DNA from: Clostridia bacterium | GTDB taxonomy: Bacteria; Bacillota; Clostridia; TANB77; CAG-508 | NCBI GenBank assembly: GCA_900754085.1 | Contig: CAAEBO010000021.1 | Location: forward strand, 1 to 55,838 | Length of the DNA: 55,838 nucleotides | Direction: 5' to 3' | In this document: one piece after another, positions 53,144 through 55,838 of the stretch | Layout: every line of letters begins with the position of its first letter | Position numbering within the stretch: the first letter of the stretch is position 1 | Translations under genes and position numbers: made by a program | Notes under the pieces: model-generated | Database searches by the model: none | Told to the model about the DNA's origin: nothing | The model's input: only the letters and a program-made list of their open reading frames with translations

Positions 53144-54074
53144 TTATCTTCTTTCAAAAATTCTTAATTTCGCACTTTTGCTTCTTGAATTTTCTTCTTG
53201 TTCCTCCTTAGTAGCAATTATTGGTTTCTTATTTATCATTCTTCCATAAGATGTTGCTCCACATACACAATAAGGCAAATCTTTTGGACATGTACATCTT
53301 CCTTCGGCTTCAATATATGCTCTTTTTACAGCTCTGTCTTCTAAAGAATGAAAAGTAATAATACATAATCTTCCACCTTTTTTTAGTACTTTTATACATT
53401 TTAAAACCGTTTCATATAAAGGTTCTATTTCGTTATTTACTTCTATTCTTATAGCTTGAAAAGTTCTTTTTGCCGGATGCCCATTATTTTGTTTTGATTT
53501 TGGAATAGAATTTTCTATTATTTTTACTAATTGTGCTGTTGTTTGTATTTCTTCTTTTTTTCGCTCTATGCAAATATTCCTTGCTATATTTTTAGAAAAT
53601 CTTTCTTCTCCATATTCGAATATGATATTAGCTAGTTTTTCTTCTGAATAAGAATTAATAACTTCTTTTGCTGTTAAATTTTGTGTTTTATCCATTCTCA
53701 TATCTAATTCATTTTCACCTAGATAGCTAAATCCTCTATTACGTTCATCTAATTGATATGAAGAAACTCCTAAGTCTAGTAGTATTCCATCTACTTCTTC
53801 TATTCCGTAAATCTTCTAATATTAGATTTATATTATCATGGTTTCCATGTATATATTTAACATTGTTAAATTCTTTTAAATTTTCCTTTGCTGCATCTAA
53901 TGCTTCTAAATCTCTATCTATTCCTATTAGTGTGCCATCTTCTGATAATTTTTTTAAAATTTCTTTGCTGTGACCTGCACCACCTAGTGTTCCATCTACA
54001 TAAATTCCTTTTTCTTTTATGTTTAATCCTTCTATACATTCAGCAAGCAAAACTGGTTTATGTTTAAATTCCAA
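53144..54074 (-). CDS. rsmH: 16S rRNA m4C1402 methyltransferase RsmH, interrupted by a +1 frameshift at a CGG codon
   Basis: Methylates N4 of C1402 in the decoding centre. The N-terminal part (TTG start at 54074, six bases after GGAGG) reads 'EFKHKPVLLAECIEGL' and 'GIYVDGTLGGAGHS'; the C-terminal part has 'VDGILLDLGVSSYQLDERNR', 'GGRLCIITFHSLEDRAVKRA'. The two are joined only by skipping one C at 53807: GAT TTA [C] GGA ATA GAA gives the conserved Leu-Gly-Ile-Glu. Unshifted reading meets TGA at 53745 after about 110 codons. Length with the shift is 309 residues, normal. No other stop or lesion is seen. Either programmed frameshift, recent mutation or an assembly error. Confidence 0.88.
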
Positions 54075-54110
54075 TACATACCTCCAATTTTTATTTTTTT
54101 TGAATAGCAT

Positions 54111-54143
54111 AAACAGTTGGAAGTTTTTTCTTTCCAACTGTTT
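54111..54143 (-). promoter_or_regulatory. 12-bp stem-loop upstream of rsmH
   Basis: AAACAGTTGGAA and TTCCAACTGTTT pair perfectly around a 9-nt loop, about 25 nt upstream of the rsmH ribosome site. No T-run follows, so it is a leader structure rather than a plain terminator. Confidence 0.55.
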
Positions 54144-54290
54144 AGTAGCTATTCTTCTTTTGTTTCTAGCGTTTTCGTCATTTGTATTTCATTCCCTTTT
54201 TCGTGGTATATATTAGCTATTTGCATTTGTAATTTAAATATTTTTTCTTAAGTATAGATAAATAAAATATAATTAATTCTTAAGATTTTA

Positions 54291-54323
54291 TCTTTTGTAT
54301 ATTTGTTTTTTCTCTTTAGTATA
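54291..54323. repeat. 33-bp direct repeat, copy 1
   Basis: Matches 54378-54410 at 30 of 33 positions; the copies start 87 bp apart in the mraZ-rsmH spacer. On the minus strand each begins TATACTAAAGA and ends TACAAAAGA. Confidence 0.8.
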
Positions 54324-54377
54324 GCCCTCTTCTTATCAAGTTATCTTGATTTTTCTTTAGTAAATGTTTACTGAACT

Positions 54378-54410
54378 TCTTTTGTAAATTTATTTTTTAT
54401 CTTTAGTATA
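54378..54410. repeat. 33-bp direct repeat, copy 2
   Basis: Second copy of the repeat at 54291-54323, ending 25 bp after the mraZ stop codon. Confidence 0.8.
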
Positions 54411-54434
54411 AAATTTATATAAACTTTTATAAAG

Positions 54435-54867
54435 TTATATACCTAACATTGTCATATTTTCTGCGATATCATCTGCTGATATATTTTCTTCACTATTATA
54501 GTTTTCCCATTTTTCTTTGTTCCATATTTCTATTCTTGTCCCAACACCAATTATAATAACTTCTTTTTCTAGTGTTGCAACATTTCTTAGGTTACTAGAT
54601 ATTAAAAATCTTCCTTGCTTATCTATTTCGCATTCCATTGCACCAGATAAGAAAAATCTTACAAAATCTCTAGCATTTTTATTAGTAAGTGGAAGTGTTT
54701 TTAATTTTGTTTCGAAGTTTTCCCATTCGTTTTGTGAAAAACCAAATAAACACCCATCTAAGCCTTTTGTGATTATGAATTTTTCACCCATATCTTCTCT
54801 TAGCTTTGCTGGCATTATTAGTCTGCCTTTAGCATCTAAAGAATGTTCATATTGGCCGAATTAGCAC
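54435..54867 (-). CDS. mraZ: Transcriptional regulator MraZ, +1 frameshift at a CGG codon near the start
   Basis: AbrB-like ring-shaped DNA-binding protein controlling the division cluster. GTG at 54867 follows GAGGTG with seven bases between. Reading GTG CTA ATT [C] GGC CAA TAT GAA gives MLIGQYEHSLDAKGRLIMPA, a near-perfect MraZ start; unshifted reading is Met-Leu-Ile-Arg-Pro-Ile-stop. The extra base is the C at 54858, the first base of CGG. The remaining 126 codons are intact, including the second half-domain 'GAMECEIDKQGRFLISSNLR'. Total 143 residues, normal. A start at ATG 54815 would remove the conserved DNA-binding residues. Confidence 0.88.
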
Positions 54868-54891
54868 TTCGTTTCACCTCAATTCATTTTT

Positions 54892-54917
54892 TACCACTTT
54901 GTACCACTTCTCTCCAC
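54892..54917 (-). promoter_or_regulatory. MraZ operator: three repeats with 10-bp period
   Basis: On the minus strand GTGGAG (54912-54917), GTGGTA (54902-54907) and GTGGTA (54892-54897) are each separated by four bases, the known arrangement of MraZ boxes, between the promoter and the mraZ start. Confidence 0.85.
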
Positions 54918-54925
54918 CTGTTTAA

Positions 54926-54954
54926 ATTTTAATACAACATTTATTAAAAAGCAA
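54926..54954 (-). promoter_or_regulatory. Promoter of mraZ
   Basis: TTGCTT (54949-54954), 17 bases, TAAAAT (54926-54931) on the minus strand, directly upstream of the MraZ boxes. Confidence 0.7.
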
Positions 54955-55108
54955 GTGTTTTTTAGATTTTTTTATTTTTTTATTTTTCATATACATATTC
55001 TCCATTTATTAAATCCTTCCACGCATATTCAAATTTAAATATTTACTTGCTATTTATGATATCTTTAAGCTTTATTTCTTAATATTATCTTAATTTTCTA
55101 ATTATCGT

Positions 55109-55137
55109 TTTACACAAATCGACCTTTATTGTATAAT
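55109..55137 (+). promoter_or_regulatory. Promoter of the glycosyltransferase gene
   Basis: TTTACA (55109-55114), 17 bases, TATAAT (55132-55137), about 16 bp before the start codon region. Confidence 0.7.
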
Positions 55138-55153
55138 AAAGGTGGTGATATTT

Positions 55154-55837
55154 ATGAAAAAATTTTTATTATTTTTTCTTTTAATTATATTTTTAATTGG
55201 AGGATCTCTTGGTCTATATGGTTATTATTTATATGACAATGCCATAAAAAAAGAACCTCTGGCTAGTAAAATAGAAAAAATTCAAAGTGATAAAAATTAT
55301 ATAAAATTTAGTGAACTCCCAAAAGATTATTTAAACGCTGTTGTTTCTGTAGAAGATAGACGTTTTTATAAACATGGTGCAATAGATTTACGTTCTATTG
55401 GAAGAGCTATATATGTTAATATTAAAAATTTCGATTTACGCGAAGGTGGTAGTACCATTACACAGCAACTTGCAAAAAATATTTATTTTATAGATATGAA
55501 TCCATTTTCTAGAAAACTTGCAGAAATATTTATGGCATATGATATAGAAAATAATTATTCTAAAGAAGAAATTTTAGAATTATATGTAAATACATCGTAT
55601 TTTGGTGATGGCTATTATGGAATTAAAGAAGCTTGTAATGGTTATTTAAATAAAGAGCCTAACGAAATGGATTTAAATGAATGCACTATGATGGCAGGCA
55701 TTCCTAATGCTCCTAGTGTATATGCTCCAACTAAAAATCCAGATTTAACAAAAAGCAGGCAAAAACATGTTTTAAAAACAATGGTAGAAAATGAATACAT
55801 ATCTCAAGAAGAAGCAAATAAAATTATTAATAAATAA
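55154..55837 (+). CDS. Monofunctional peptidoglycan glycosyltransferase (GT51)
   Basis: A 227-residue protein with an N-terminal membrane anchor (about 4-25) and a GT51 domain: 'AVVSVEDRRFYKHGAIDLRS' with the catalytic Glu of the EDRRFY motif, 'GGSTITQQLAKNIYF', 'KEEILELYVNTSYFGDGYYG', 'GIPNAPSVYAPTKNP'. It polymerises lipid II glycan strands. No transpeptidase domain: the stop codon falls at the very end of the window, after 'SQEEANKIINK', so it is complete and monofunctional, unless the stop is an error in a bifunctional PBP1 gene. ATG 55154 follows AGGTGGTGA. Divergent from mraZ. Confidence 0.9.
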   Translation: MKKFLLFFLLIIFLIGGSLGLYGYYLYDNAIKKEPLASKIEKIQSDKNYIKFSELPKDYLNAVVSVEDRRFYKHGAIDLRSIGRAIYVNIKNFDLREGGSTITQQLAKNIYFIDMNPFSRKLAEIFMAYDIENNYSKEEILELYVNTSYFGDGYYGIKEACNGYLNKEPNEMDLNECTMMAGIPNAPSVYAPTKNPDLTKSRQKHVLKTMVENEYISQEEANKIINK

Positions 55838-55838
55838 A

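Larger units (their letters stand above)
54075..54434 (-). other. Unusually long mraZ-rsmH spacer
   Basis: A 360-bp gap in a place that is usually short. It holds a 12-bp stem (54111-54143) just before the rsmH ribosome site, a 33-bp direct repeat, and six copies of a TACWWAAGA-like motif. Reading 54223-54146 gives 25 codons without a ribosome site; I do not call it. Confidence 0.6.

Noticed and set aside
53744..54137. rsmH as two separate genes (split domains)
   Set aside because: The second piece would start at Met in the middle of a conserved segment and the conserved VDGILLDLGVSS lies upstream of any start codon in its frame, so one interrupted gene fits better.
54146..54223. 25-codon reading (MQIANIYHEKGNE...) upstream of rsmH
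   Set aside because: No ribosome site precedes it and it ends just before the leader hairpin; not distinguishable from chance.
55154..55837. Truncated bifunctional PBP1 at the window edge
   Set aside because: A stop codon TAA (55835-55837) lies inside the window after a complete GT51 domain, so as given the protein is monofunctional; one more base after the stop cannot settle whether a second reading follows.
1..55838. tRNA, rRNA, CRISPR or transposase genes
   Set aside because: No cloverleaf with a GTTC-type T-loop, no rRNA-like stretch, no regularly spaced repeats and no transposase motif were seen by reading both strands.

Overview
The window is AT-rich (roughly 27-30% GC by eye) and comes from a spore-forming member of the Clostridia (Firmicutes). 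The evidence is the spoIIGA-sigE-sigG cluster, a YlmC/YmxH-type protein, the ftsA/ftsZ/sbp/DUF881/ftsQ/murA block, a SpoVD-like PBP with a PASTA domain, strong Shine-Dalgarno (SD) sites and many TTG starts. The genus cannot be fixed from the sequence alone. I see no tRNA, rRNA, CRISPR array or transposase gene.

Layout, mostly minus strand. (1) 99-9803: sporulation sigma genes, then ftsZ, ftsA, sbp, two DUF881 genes, ftsQ and murA. (2) 9948-14005: flavo-diiron protein, patatin-like lipase, topoisomerase III. (3) 14193-15685: two paralogous proteins of unknown function, each with its own promoter and terminator, and a possible 26-residue hydrophobic peptide. (4) 15959-19661: rplM-rpsI and an AIM24 protein (plus strand), then a GH13 amylase. 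(5) 19753-29176: comM-dprA-yraN, ogg, yitT, a cysteine-less radical-SAM relative, rnc, an inserted coiled-coil pair, acpP, plsX. (6) 29329-33805: str operon (rpsL-rpsG-fusA-tuf). (7) 33998-36436: two small membrane-protein cassettes and a second coiled-coil pair on the plus strand. (8) 36476-43872: trmFO, SNF2 helicase, topA, a DUF6514-like gene. (9) 44243-54867: mraZ-rsmH-ftsL-spoVD-murE-mraY-ftsW-murG followed by three unknown genes. (10) 55154-55837: a stand-alone peptidoglycan glycosyltransferase.

The division and cell-wall (dcw) cluster is split: its two halves lie about 35 kb apart, and murF, murD, murC and murB are absent from the window.

The most striking signal is at the head of the dcw operon. 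mraZ and the neighbouring rsmH are each interrupted by exactly one extra base, both times the C of an in-frame CGG codon. Skipping that C (a +1 shift onto a GGN glycine codon) restores perfectly conserved proteins. My by-eye scan of codons in frame found no CGG in the other core genes, apart from one in the trmFO tail where a +1 shift also gives an immediate stop. CGG otherwise occurs only in accessory genes. MraZ regulates this operon, its operator repeats are intact, and RsmH modifies the ribosomal decoding centre, so a programmed +1 frameshift with feedback is a testable hypothesis. Recent mutation or assembly error must be excluded first.

Other points of interest are a hairpin lying between an SD and its start codon (34961-35001), a dprA gene with no canonical start codon, three loci that pair a roughly 50-residue protein with coiled-coil proteins, and a 170-bp element with 18-bp perfect inverted ends upstream of comM.
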